Positions 24,812 through 32,225 of a stretch of 37,645 bases of DNA are shown here, piece after piece; the stretch's first letter is position 1, and each line of letters begins with the position of its first letter. Source of the DNA: an uncultured Clostridium sp. (GTDB taxonomy: Bacteria > Bacillota > Clostridia > TANB77 > CAG-508); assembly GCA_948435735.1 (NCBI GenBank), contig CAOJGX010000016.1:1-37645 (forward strand), in the 5' to 3' direction. The notes below the pieces were generated by a model. It had not been told where the DNA came from. It made no database searches and saw only the letters and a program-made list of their open reading frames with translations. The position numbers and the translations under genes were made by a program.

Positions 24812-26053
24812 ATGGATTATTTAACAGCAAAACAGGTTTCTGAAAAATGGGGCATATCCGAAAGAAGAATTATAAAATTATGTCAGGATAAACGTGTTTC
24901 TGGTGCTATAAAACAAGGAAGAATTTGGAAAATTCCAGAAGATACGATGAAGCCAAACGATCAACGAAGTACAATAGCCGCCTATATTAAGGCAGAAAAG
25001 AGAGTATTCGTAGCAAATTTGAATACAGAAATTGGATATTTAATATTGCCAATTTTGCAAAAACAAGGTTATATTGTAGAGGGAAGTTGTGAAGAAATTA
25101 CAAAAATGGAACAAAGAAAATTAAAAGGAATCAATCTTTTTCAAGCAAATTTTGAAAATCGTGTACAGTTAGAAAAAATGTTGAAACAAACTGCAAAATA
25201 TTATGATGGTGTAATTTTTATTGACACCGATAAAAAGAGTGCAGAATTTTTAAAAAATAAAGAATGGTTTATCATAAAAATCGCACAGAAAATGGATTGT
25301 GAGGCAAGTGTTATTTTAGTGAATCATGCAAGCAATGCAAAAGCCAAATTAGAAACAAAACTGGCGAAAAAGTCCAAATTAAAGATAGGATTTCGTATCA
25401 ATTCTTTCAATTTAGACTTTCCAGATGGAGAAAATGTATGGGTAGATTATGACGAAATTGCAGAAGATATCTGTACATTATTGACTCAATTAAAAAACAC
25501 AACAGGAATGGCAATTTCTACAGATGGAGATTATTTACTATTTTCTGAAAAAGGAAGAACAAAAGACTTGGAAACAGGTCTATTTTATCGAGCTATAAAT
25601 CGATGTTTTAAGCAATTAGATAAAAATTCGTATGTGTGGTGTGCTTCTATGATGTTGGAAGATGAATGGACAGAAGAACCTTTAGAGATGAATTTTAGAG
25701 TGTGTAACCTAGAAACCTCTAATCGAGGTGTAAAAATGGAAAGAATTTTTATATTTCGTAAAAGTGAAATTGAGAAATTTAAAAAGAATAAGACTTTGAA
25801 AATTTATATGCAAAGTAATATTCATACTATGTTTGTGGATTATTACGAATTGTTAGAAAAAGAACCGAAATTGCTTGCTCTTATTGGAAATGGCTGGGCC
25901 GGAATTAATCTGGATACTTTGCTTGTGGATTTACAGAGTAAGAGTCAGGGAAGGGGTTATGTGAGTCGAAATAAAAGGGAAGTAAAAAGAGCCTATAAAG
26001 CTTTTGAAGAGTTGAAAAAGTATGCGAGGGATTTAAAGGAAGTTTTAAAATAG
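24812..26053 (+). CDS. Helix-turn-helix protein with a Rossmann-like middle and unknown C-terminal domain
   Basis: The 413-aa protein opens with an excisionase/MerR-type helix-turn-helix at about residues 3-50 ('LTAKQVSEKWGISERRIIKLC'-like, ending in a basic wing 'GRIWKIPED'). Residues 65-190 look like an alternating beta-alpha fold without the classical Gly motif for NAD binding. The C-terminal part (about 210-370) resembles sensing domains of transcription factors ('ERIFIFRKSEIEKF', then 'FVDYYELLEKEP'), but I cannot name it. An AGAGGAAAG site precedes the ATG. Together with the inverted repeat it is likely an autoregulated transcription factor. It forms a two-gene unit with the YgjV-like gene 11 nt downstream. 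Confidence 0.65.
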   Translation: MDYLTAKQVSEKWGISERRIIKLCQDKRVSGAIKQGRIWKIPEDTMKPNDQRSTIAAYIKAEKRVFVANLNTEIGYLILPILQKQGYIVEGSCEEITKMEQRKLKGINLFQANFENRVQLEKMLKQTAKYYDGVIFIDTDKKSAEFLKNKEWFIIKIAQKMDCEASVILVNHASNAKAKLETKLAKKSKLKIGFRINSFNLDFPDGENVWVDYDEIAEDICTLLTQLKNTTGMAISTDGDYLLFSEKGRTKDLETGLFYRAINRCFKQLDKNSYVWCASMMLEDEWTEEPLEMNFRVCNLETSNRGVKMERIFIFRKSEIEKFKKNKTLKIYMQSNIHTMFVDYYELLEKEPKLLALIGNGWAGINLDTLLVDLQSKSQGRGYVSRNKREVKRAYKAFEELKKYARDLKEVLK

Positions 26054-26064
26054 GAGGGAAAAAT

Positions 26065-26598
26065 ATGGAATGGACACTTGAATTTATTGTATCACAAATA
26101 GTTACAATTTTGATGTATATGTTATTGGCTATTACATATTATGTGAAAAATAGAAAAACGGTGTTGGTGATTAGTTTTTTGTCACTTTTGGCTAATGCAA
26201 TTGCTTATATTTTGTTACATGCATATACTGGTTTGGCGATGTGTGGTGTGGCTTTGGTTAGAAATATTTATTTTTTGATGGATGAAGGGAAGAATGGAAA
26301 ACGTGAAGAGATTAGCCGAAAGGATATTGTTGTATTATGTGTGTTATATGGAATTACGATAGTTGCAACGATGTTTACATATGAAGGATTTTTAAGTTTA
26401 TTGTCTGTTTTTGCTACGATGATTTATACGTATTCTGTGTGGCAAAAGAAAATATTGGTTTATAAATTGTGTGGAATACCAGTGGGAGTGTTGTGGGTAT
26501 TTTATAATTTGTATGTGAAATCTGTGTTTGGTGTGGCTTTGGAAGGTATTTTGTTAGGGTGTTCGATTGTTGGATATGGATTGGAAAAAAGAAAGTAA
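26065..26598 (+). CDS. YgjV-family inner membrane protein
   Basis: The 177-aa protein has five to six hydrophobic helices with short loops. 'LVISFLSLLANAIAYILL' and 'GLAMCGVALVRNIYF' match the YgjV (Imp-YgjV) family pattern of tandem helix pairs. Function of the family is unknown. AGGAGGG precedes ATG 26065. It is 11 nt after the helix-turn-helix gene and most likely regulated with it. Base use is richer in TTG and GTG codons than in its neighbours. The long structured gap begins after its stop. Confidence 0.75.
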   Translation: MEWTLEFIVSQIVTILMYMLLAITYYVKNRKTVLVISFLSLLANAIAYILLHAYTGLAMCGVALVRNIYFLMDEGKNGKREEISRKDIVVLCVLYGITIVATMFTYEGFLSLLSVFATMIYTYSVWQKKILVYKLCGIPVGVLWVFYNLYVKSVFGVALEGILLGCSIVGYGLEKRK

Positions 26599-26751
26599 TA
26601 AAAACAATTATTGAAAGAGACTTGATAGGAGTCAAGTACAATCCCAAAATAAGTCTGTCGATTGAGGAGAATGATATAATTCTCTTCGAGATATCCTATA
26701 AGGGCAGGGTTAGATATCTAGCCCTTAAAGTAAAATAAAATTTATAGTTTA
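26599..26751 (+). ncRNA. Structured intergenic region, candidate non-coding RNA or 3' UTR
   Basis: The 304-base gap between 26598 and 26903 holds several stems in its left part: ACTTGA/TCAAGT (26620-26625 with 26632-26637), GAGGAGAAT/ATTCTCTTC (26664-26672 with 26679-26687), and TAAGGGC/GCCCTTA (26699-26705 with 26721-26727), which competes with GGGTTAGATAT/ATCTAGCCC inside it. A strong terminator-like hairpin follows at 26752. No promoter of its own was found, so it may be the 3' end of the YgjV message. It fits no riboswitch class that I recognise. Confidence 0.35.
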
Positions 26752-26782
26752 GGCGTTGTGCACAGTGCATAGCGCCGTTTTT
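26752..26782 (+). terminator. Terminator with long G-C/G-U stem
   Basis: GGCGTTGTGCAC (26752-26763) pairs with GTGCATAGCGCC (26765-26776), 11 bp if a CAG loop is left open, with two G-U pairs, then GTTTTT. Confidence 0.75.
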
Positions 26783-26796
26783 CTATGTTGTTTTAT

Positions 26797-26866
26797 ATTA
26801 CAATTTCATTACAATGTTTGCATTTATGTTACAATTATTGCTTTTCTAAAACTTATTCGATATAAT
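26797..26866 (+). promoter_or_regulatory. Promoter of the 415-aa unknown gene with three upstream ATTACAAT repeats
   Basis: TTGCTT (26838-26843), a 17-nt spacer and TATAAT (26861-26866). Direct repeats ATTACAAT (26797-26804), ATTACAAT (26808-26815) and GTTACAAT (26828-26835) end right before the -35. They are 11 and 20 bp apart, about one and two helical turns, as expected for an activator or repressor array. Confidence 0.65.
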
Positions 26867-26902
26867 ACAAATGGAATTTTTACAAAAGTAAACGGAGGTT
26901 TT

Positions 26903-28150
26903 ATGAACGAGTTGGATTTAGAAGTCATCAAAGAAAAATATACCCAATACAAAAATGAGCATTATGAAGATGAGCGTGAAATGAGAAAATTGCTTAAAAT
27001 GAAACGATTAGTCCCAAGTATAGCAAACGAAGATCAATGGAAAAAAGATTATAAACGTCTTAATGATAATTTAGCCGATGGCTTGTATTATTATAACGAA
27101 CTAAAGAAAATGCTTCCAGAAGAAGCATTGAAAGATTTTGTTGAAAAAGTAAAATTCAAAGTTTTAAAAGAAAGATATATCAAATTTAAGTTAGATAAAT
27201 TTGAAGATAGTTTATTAAGCGAATTTGAAGCTACGGAGGGCCTTTTTGAAGAAGCTCTAAATGGGCAAGAAAGAGTCATCCCCAAAGTTAACGAATTTGA
27301 CAAAACGTTATTTGCCAAAAGCTTGTTAGAAGAAAAAGAATTAATCAAAAAAGTAGAAATTGTCCGAAGATATCAACAATCCACTATAAAAGTCTTTTTT
27401 GACACGACCTCTGTTCTAAAAGCTGAATTTGCCAGATTATTTCTAGAGCAAATGAATATTGATTCTGTTAATAACAATAAGATAATAACCGCATGTTTGG
27501 TTTATGCTTTCAAAAGAACCAATTCACCAATGGAAAAAGAAAGAATCAAACGTGAAAAAGAAGAAGATAAAAAGTTTTTACAAACACTCGGTTTTGATGA
27601 ACTTTTCTGCAAAATTTGTGGTGAATACAACCGCTATAACGAACCAGCAGAATATGAACGTGAAAAAGAAGGAGATATTCTAGAATTAATTGATAAATTT
27701 GTTGGTTTAATCATGCACCGTGAAGACCGTTTGGCTTTTCCAGTAGAAGAAGCGTTGGATATTTTGGAGGCAAAATTATTAGCAGGAGTTGATAATGGTT
27801 ACAAAAATAAATTTATAGAGTTTATTCAGAAGCTTGAAAAAATAGAAGTTTCGCGCGATATTGGTATCATAACGTATTTTGCTAATATGGTGAATAAAAA
27901 TCAAAGACATGATTTAACAAGTATCATAGAAACCATCATAAAAATAAGAGATTTACTGGGTGGTGCAGTTAATGAACATAAAGTAATGCGTTTGGAAAAA
28001 ATGGAGAAAGTACAAGACAAATTTTCGATTCTTCAAATTTTGCAAAAAATAATTACACGAACCAAAGAAAAAATTACGAGTATGTCCAAAATTTTAAGGG
28101 GATACAAAAGACTATCAGAAGGTAGTCAAGAACAAGAAATGGATAGGTAG
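26903..28150 (+). CDS. 415-aa helical protein of unknown function
   Basis: ATG 26903 follows ACGGAGG; the upstream in-frame extension overlaps the promoter and is rejected. The 415-aa product is highly charged and helical, without signal or membrane segments. A charged repeat-like N-terminal half (1-150) is followed by a region around 'FFDTTSVLKAEFARLFLEQM' and a C-terminal coiled part with a basic tail. A pair of cysteines ('LFCKICGEYNRY', about residues 237-240) could bind metal but is isolated. It pairs with the 129-aa gene 6 nt downstream. I do not recognise the family. Confidence 0.6.
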   Translation: MNELDLEVIKEKYTQYKNEHYEDEREMRKLLKMKRLVPSIANEDQWKKDYKRLNDNLADGLYYYNELKKMLPEEALKDFVEKVKFKVLKERYIKFKLDKFEDSLLSEFEATEGLFEEALNGQERVIPKVNEFDKTLFAKSLLEEKELIKKVEIVRRYQQSTIKVFFDTTSVLKAEFARLFLEQMNIDSVNNNKIITACLVYAFKRTNSPMEKERIKREKEEDKKFLQTLGFDELFCKICGEYNRYNEPAEYEREKEGDILELIDKFVGLIMHREDRLAFPVEEALDILEAKLLAGVDNGYKNKFIEFIQKLEKIEVSRDIGIITYFANMVNKNQRHDLTSIIETIIKIRDLLGGAVNEHKVMRLEKMEKVQDKFSILQILQKIITRTKEKITSMSKILRGYKRLSEGSQEQEMDR

Positions 28151-28156
28151 GAAAAA

Positions 28157-28546
28157 ATGGAAAAAGAAAATAAAATTGAAAATCGTTTAATTATTCCAGA
28201 AAAAGAAACCGTATTTGCTAGGCTTTGTAAGTGGGTTAGAAATATGTTTTGGCCGAAAAAGGCAAAAACTTGGAGTGAAGAGCCAGTTGTATCGCAATGT
28301 CCCAATATAACGATACCAAAAGCAGTAAAAATGCCAGTTCGTATGGAAGAGCCCGAGGTGTTAAGTGAAAATAGTTTAGAATATTTATATCAATTATCGG
28401 ATGATGAATTAGATGATTTAGATAATTTGTATGATGAACAAATGGAAGAAGCGAAAAATGAAATCATAAAACTGGAAAATATTTTGCAAACGTATAAACA
28501 AAGTATTAAAAAATTACAGGAAAATTTGGCAGAAGATAAAATTTAA
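28157..28546 (+). CDS. 129-aa acidic coiled-coil protein of unknown function
   Basis: The 129-aa product begins six bases after the previous stop with a TAGG-type site. It has a basic amphipathic patch 'ARLCKWVRNMFWPKKAK' near residues 22-38 that could sit on a membrane, a Pro-rich linker, and an acidic C-terminal coiled coil from about 75 ('LSDDELDDLDNLYDEQ'). It is almost certainly co-expressed with the 415-aa protein, perhaps as a partner. No family is recognised. Confidence 0.55.
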   Translation: MEKENKIENRLIIPEKETVFARLCKWVRNMFWPKKAKTWSEEPVVSQCPNITIPKAVKMPVRMEEPEVLSENSLEYLYQLSDDELDDLDNLYDEQMEEAKNEIIKLENILQTYKQSIKKLQENLAEDKI

Positions 28547-28552
28547 GAATAA

Positions 28553-28596
28553 AAAAGAAATAAATGGAAACTTACTCCAGATATTTCTTTATTTTT
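28553..28596. terminator. Terminator overlapping the rdgB 3' end
   Basis: AAAGAAATA (28553-28561) pairs with TATTTCTTT (28581-28589) and is followed on the plus strand by six T. The right arm lies within the last codons of rdgB. The loop is long, so efficiency is uncertain. Confidence 0.5.
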
Positions 28597-29139
28597 TGCA
28601 ACGCTTTTTTTCGTGCACTGATTTCTAACTTTTCCTCAAAACTCAATTCAGCCAGTGTTTTACCGTTTTCCAATTCAAAAATCTCATCAAAACCAAATCC
28701 GTTATTACCACGAGGAGTATCAGCTAGATAGCCAGATAAAATTTCTGTTTCCACAATGACAGTATCATTAATGGCAAGAGCGATAGCTGTAATGAAATTT
28801 ACTTTTCGGTCAATTTTTTCAAAATCTTTCACTTTTTCAAGAAGAGCCAAATTACGTTCTCGATCTGAACCGTTCAAACCAACGTTTTGTGCGAACACCG
28901 GGAAAGTTATTTAAAACGGGAATGCAAATACCTGCATCATCCGCAATACAGATTTCATTCAAATTTTGATGATAAAATTTGGCTTTGATAATCGCATTTT
29001 CTTCAAAAGTCTCACCAGTTTCATCGGGTTCTATAAAATATTCTAAATCATTGAGAGATAAAATCCTAAATTCTGGAAAAAGTTCTTTAATCATAGCTAG
29101 TTTACCATCGTTATGGGTTGCGATAAGGATTTTTTTCAT
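28572..29139 (-). CDS. rdgB: Non-canonical purine NTP pyrophosphatase (RdgB/HAM1), split by a +1 shift at CGG
   Basis: The enzyme removes dITP and XTP from nucleotide pools. The N-terminal part reads 'ILIATHNDGKLAMI', 'GETFEENAIIKAKFY' and 'IADDAGICIPVLNNFPGV', all family motifs, through TKRWFE (residue 89). The next codon is CGG; continuing in frame gives nonsense and a stop six codons later. Skipping one C gives 'GSDRERNLALLEKV' and the conserved 'PRGNNGFGFDEIF', ending at 28572. The joined product is about 188 aa, normal for the family. The split between two conserved motifs means the gene is broken only if the shift is not made. GGAGG precedes the ATG and a good promoter lies at 29164-29192. 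Confidence 0.85.
28869..28875 (-). other. Candidate +1 recoding site 2 (GAA CGG T)
   Basis: Minus-strand zero frame reads GAA-CGG-TTC; the restored frame reads GAA-(C)-GGT-TCA. The conserved TKRW lies in the first frame and the DRERN segment in the second, which confines the shift to about 12 nt around this CGG (plus-strand CCG 28870-28872). Confidence 0.55.
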
Positions 29140-29163
29140 AAATTTACCTCCATTAATATAGGG

Positions 29164-29192
29164 ATTATACCTAAGATTTTGAAAAAAGGCAA
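29164..29192 (-). promoter_or_regulatory. rdgB promoter
   Basis: On the minus strand: TTGCCT (29192-29187), a 17-nt spacer and TATAAT (29169-29164), 24 nt before the ATG. Confidence 0.75.
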
Positions 29193-29285
29193 GAACAATA
29201 CAAGAAAATTTTGAAAAAGAAGGTATTTTATTGGAAAAAAGAAGTTGGGATAGCGAAAAATGTCGAATAAAAAAATATTTTTTTC

Positions 29286-29314
29286 TTGCAATATATAGGG
29301 AAATGTGTTAAAAT
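29286..29314 (+). promoter_or_regulatory. Promoter of the coiled-coil gene
   Basis: TTGCAA (29286-29291), a 17-nt spacer and TAAAAT (29309-29314), followed by the unusually strong ribosome site AAAGGAGGAGGTG (29331-29343). Confidence 0.75.
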
Positions 29315-29347
29315 TTTTATAATGAAAGTAAAGGAGGAGGTGAAAAG

Positions 29348-29782
29348 ATGGAAGAGAAAATATTAGCAAAATTGGATAGAATAGAAGCAAAGTTTGATGA
29401 AGTGGATTTTAAATTTCAGCATATGGAAAGAAAAATGATGATAGAAAATGAGAAATTGAAAGCAGAATTAGAACAAAGATTAGAAGAAATGCTAGAAGAG
29501 AAGCTAGATAAAATATTAGATGAAAAGTTAGAAGAGAAATTAAATAAAAAACTAGAAGAGATGAAACAAGAACTAAAACAAGAAATTTTAAATCATATGT
29601 TTATTTTTGAACAAGAATATGGTAGAAAGCTTACCATTGCATTTGAAGAATTAATGAGTCGATCCAATCGAGAAAGAATCCAAGATGAAAGCATCGAAGA
29701 TTTGAAAAGAATGTCTGGAATGTACACAGCTTATGCTTATAATCATGAAGATAGAATTCATAAATTAGAAATAGCTAAATAG
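29348..29782 (+). CDS. 144-aa coiled-coil protein of unknown function
   Basis: The product is almost entirely coiled coil. Residues 30-85 carry heptad-like repeats of LEE, LDK and LEEK, and a more ordered C-terminal part includes 'FEELMSRSNRERIQDESIEDLKRMSG'. It is charged and cytoplasmic, with no signal or membrane segment. Similar small coiled-coil proteins occur in multiple copies in Clostridia, but I cannot name a family. It is monocistronic with promoter and terminator. Confidence 0.6.
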   Translation: MEEKILAKLDRIEAKFDEVDFKFQHMERKMMIENEKLKAELEQRLEEMLEEKLDKILDEKLEEKLNKKLEEMKQELKQEILNHMFIFEQEYGRKLTIAFEELMSRSNRERIQDESIEDLKRMSGMYTAYAYNHEDRIHKLEIAK

Positions 29783-29816
29783 AGTTTGATTCTAAAAAAA
29801 TCCAATAGAATCCATA

Positions 29817-29872
29817 AAATAGAGAGTATATATATGCTTTTTTAATAGAAAGAATATATATGCTCTCTATTT
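29817..29872 (+). terminator. Long-stem terminator after the coiled-coil gene
   Basis: A 19-bp stem with one G-U pair (29817-29835 with 29854-29872) closes an 18-nt loop, with a short T run. It is much longer than usual and could also be processed by RNase III. From here to 29953 the sequence is AT-rich with no gene. Confidence 0.65.
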
Positions 29873-29953
29873 GTATAAAAACATTTTTCGAACTTATTTT
29901 TTATCATTTAATAAATTATGCTAATAAAAACTTTAAAAATTTTCAAAAAAAGC

Positions 29954-29982
29954 TTGCAATCTCCAAATTTTGGGTGTATAAT
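29954..29982 (+). promoter_or_regulatory. Promoter of the rimP-nusA-infB operon
   Basis: TTGCAA (29954-29959), a 17-nt spacer and a perfect TATAAT (29977-29982); the start of transcription would be near 29989. Confidence 0.8.
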
Positions 29983-30007
29983 AAAACTACAATTGATTTT
30001 AAAACTG

Positions 30008-30034
30008 AAAGAGTGGGAACGTTTCCCACTCTTT
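30008..30034 (+). promoter_or_regulatory. Leader hairpin of the nusA operon, possible NusA-responsive attenuator
   Basis: AAAGAGTGGGAA and TTCCCACTCTTT form a perfect 12-bp stem with a 3-nt loop, followed by an interrupted T tract (CTTTACTTG). Weak-tract hairpins before nusA operons can be NusA-dependent terminators, as known for B. subtilis ylxS-nusA. Placement here fits; function is inferred. Confidence 0.55.
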
Positions 30035-30063
30035 ACTTGTGAAAAAGAAAAAAGGAGAAAAAA

Positions 30064-30528
30064 GTGACCAATCACAACATTGAATCCAAAATTGAAAATT
30101 TGCTAACACCTATCATTCACCAATTAGACTATGAACTCTATGATGTACAATATGAAAAACAAGGAAAAGACTATTATTTACGTATTATCATAGATAAAAT
30201 GGGTGGCATTAGCATTGAAGACTGCGAAAAAGTCAATCATGCAATTGATGCCGTATTAGACGAAGCCGATATCATTAGTACTAGCTATTTTTTAGAAGTT
30301 TCATCACCAGGAATTGAGCGAGTTTTACGAAAAGATTGGCATTTTGAAAAGCAAATTGGAAATGAAATTAATATTAAACTTTTTAAACCAATGGAAAAAC
30401 AAAAAGAATTAAAAGGCATTTTAAAAAGTTATCAAAAAGATGAATTAGAACTTGAAATCGATACCAACATATGGAAGATTGATACGAAAAATATTGCCAT
30501 AGCCAAAACGGTTGCCGAACTATTTTAG
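30064..30528 (+). CDS. rimP: Ribosome maturation factor RimP
   Basis: The 154-aa protein helps assemble the 30S subunit. It starts at GTG 30064 after AAAAGGAG. 'YDVQYEKQGKDYYLRIIID' and 'GISIEDCEKVNHAIDAVLDE', then 'YFLEVSSPGIERVLR', are the expected N-terminal domain motifs, and a C-terminal SH3-like domain follows from about residue 87. Length is typical (about 155). It is the first gene of the operon, 18 nt before nusA. Identification is secure. Confidence 0.95.
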   Translation: MTNHNIESKIENLLTPIIHQLDYELYDVQYEKQGKDYYLRIIIDKMGGISIEDCEKVNHAIDAVLDEADIISTSYFLEVSSPGIERVLRKDWHFEKQIGNEINIKLFKPMEKQKELKGILKSYQKDELELEIDTNIWKIDTKNIAIAKTVAELF

Positions 30529-30546
30529 AAAGGAATGAGAAGAAAA

Positions 30547-31659
30547 ATGAAAAATATTGATGTAAAAGAATTTATCAAAGCCATGGATGAATTAGAAAAA
30601 GAAAGAGGAATCGACAAAGCTTACTTAATAGAATCCTTAGAAGCTGCACTCGTAACAGCCTACAAAAGAGAATTTGACACAGTCGATAACGTAAAAGTCA
30701 CAATTGATGATAAAACAGGAGAACTTCATATTTATTCTGTAAGAGATGTTGTAGAAGAACTAGAAGACCCATTACTTGAAATCGACCTAGAAGCAGCTAG
30801 AAAAATCGATTCTAATTATAATGTTGGCGATGTTGTCAATTTAGAAATCGAGCCCAAAGATTTTGGCAGAATTGCCGCACAAACAGCCAAACAAGTCGTT
30901 GTTCAAAAAATCAGAGAAGTGGAAAGAAACATGGTATTTACAGAATTTAACGATAAAAAGGGTGAAATCGTTTCAGGCTTGATTCAAAAAGCAGATGGCG
31001 GCGTTGTTGTCATGGACTTGGGAAAACTAGAAGGTGTGATGCCCCTAAAAGAGCAAATCAATACCGAAACATATGCTGTTAATGACAAAATTAGAGGATA
31101 TGTTGTGGATGTAGAAAGAGGTGCCAAAGGAAATCCACAAGTAATTGTTTCAAGAAGTCATCCAGATTTTGTTAGAAAATTATTTGAATTTGAAATTCCT
31201 GAGATATATGAAGGCTTAATTGAAATTATGAGTGTATCAAGAGATGCAGGTTCTAGAAGTAAAGTTGCTGTCTACTCTAAAAATCAAGATATTGACCCAG
31301 TTGGTTCTTGTGTTGGTCAAAAAGGAGTGCGTATTCAAAATATCATCAATGAATTAAATGGTGAAAAAATTGATGTCATTGAATGGAATGAAGATCCTTC
31401 TATTTATATTGCAGCTGCTTTACTTCCAGCCCAAGTTATGGCAGTAGATATACAAGAGGAAGAAAAATTTGCTCAAGTTGTCGTACCAGATGACCAATTA
31501 TCATTAGCGATTGGAAAATCAGGTCAAAATGCTAGATTAGCAGCAAGATTAACTAGCTGGAAAATTGATATCAAATCAGAAACACAAATGCGAGAAATTC
31601 TATTACGTCAAGCAGAAGAAACCACAGAAGAAGAGGGTGAAGAGGCACAGGATGAATAA
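30547..31659 (+). CDS. nusA: Transcription termination/antitermination factor NusA
   Basis: The 370-aa RNA polymerase-binding factor modulates pausing, termination and antitermination. It contains the N-terminal polymerase-binding domain (about 1-125), an S1 domain (about 130-200), and tandem KH domains with GxxG loops at about 253-260 ('GSCVGQKG') and in 'AIGKSGQNARLA'. It lacks the acidic C-terminal repeats of proteobacteria, as usual for Firmicutes. ATG 30547 is preferred over ATG 30535, which is too close to AAAGGA. The end overlaps ylxR by 8 nt. Identification is secure. Confidence 0.95.
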   Translation: MKNIDVKEFIKAMDELEKERGIDKAYLIESLEAALVTAYKREFDTVDNVKVTIDDKTGELHIYSVRDVVEELEDPLLEIDLEAARKIDSNYNVGDVVNLEIEPKDFGRIAAQTAKQVVVQKIREVERNMVFTEFNDKKGEIVSGLIQKADGGVVVMDLGKLEGVMPLKEQINTETYAVNDKIRGYVVDVERGAKGNPQVIVSRSHPDFVRKLFEFEIPEIYEGLIEIMSVSRDAGSRSKVAVYSKNQDIDPVGSCVGQKGVRIQNIINELNGEKIDVIEWNEDPSIYIAAALLPAQVMAVDIQEEEKFAQVVVPDDQLSLAIGKSGQNARLAARLTSWKIDIKSETQMREILLRQAEETTEEEGEEAQDE

Positions 31660-31915
31660 AAAGAAACCAACCAGAACATGTATGGGGTGTAACGAAGCAA
31701 AAGAAAAACAAGAACTATTGCGCATCGTAAAATCCAAAGATGGTAGTATTGACGTAGATTTAACAGGCAAAAAAAACGGTAGAGGCGCATATATATGTAA
31801 AAGTGAAGAATGTTTAAATAAAGTAATGAAGTCAAAACGCTTGCAACGCGTTTTAGAACAAGAAATAAGTCAAGAGATTTATGAAAATTTGAGAGGTGTC
31901 ATTGTTGATCAATAA
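31652..31915 (+). CDS. ylxR: YlxR family (DUF448) nucleic-acid-binding protein
   Basis: The 87-aa protein starts at ATG 31652, overlapping the nusA end by 8 nt, which implies coupled translation. 'RTCMGCNEAKEKQELLRIV' and 'GRGAYICKSEECLNKV' are the YlxR signature with its CxxC and Cys pair. Known as RnpM in some Firmicutes, where it modulates RNase P. Short and basic. It sits at the conserved nusA-ylxR-ylxQ-infB position. Secure family call; function inferred from family. Confidence 0.92.
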   Translation: MNKKKPTRTCMGCNEAKEKQELLRIVKSKDGSIDVDLTGKKNGRGAYICKSEECLNKVMKSKRLQRVLEQEISQEIYENLRGVIVDQ

Positions 31916-32225
31916 AGTTTATGGGCTGCTCGGCTTAGGGGCAAGAGCAGGAAAAATTGTTTCGGGGATGGATGCGGTTTGTGAAGAAGTCAAAAAAAAC
32001 AAAGTAAAGCTGCTCCTCATTGCAGAGGACGCATCCGAAAAAACAAGGAGCAATATAAAATATTTAGCACAAAGAAAAAAAGTGCCAGTTTTGGTATTAG
32101 GAACAATCGAAAAAAACAGTAAAGCGATTGGAAAAGAAAATCGAGCCATTATTGGAGTCAAAGATAGAAATCTATCAGAAGGTATCAAGAAAATATGTGG
32201 GGGTGAAGCTTTTGGGGAAAATTAA
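31905..32225 (+). CDS. ylxQ: L7Ae/YlxQ family RNA-binding protein
   Basis: The roughly 106-aa protein has the L7Ae-type motifs '[20 protein letters not shown]' and '[15 protein letters not shown]', a kink-turn RNA-binding fold. The start is ambiguous: TTG 31905 with GAGAGGT upstream is best, TTG 31902 is nearly equal, and GTG 31896 lies inside the ribosome site. It overlaps ylxR at its start and infB at its end by 14 nt, so the whole cluster is translationally coupled. Identity is supported by conserved neighbours. Confidence 0.9.
   Translation: MINKVYGLLGLGARAGKIVSGMDAVCEEVKKNKVKLLLIAEDASEKTRSNIKYLAQRKKVPVLVLGTIEKNSKAIGKENRAIIGVKDRNLSEGIKKICGGEAFGEN

Noticed and set aside
26701..26730. AGGGCAGGGT resembling the start of an FMN riboswitch
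   Set aside because: The rest of the aptamer is missing and no riboflavin gene is near.
29860..30042. 60-codon open frame before rimP
   Set aside because: It covers the rimP promoter and leader hairpin, starts inside a terminator stem and has no ribosome site.
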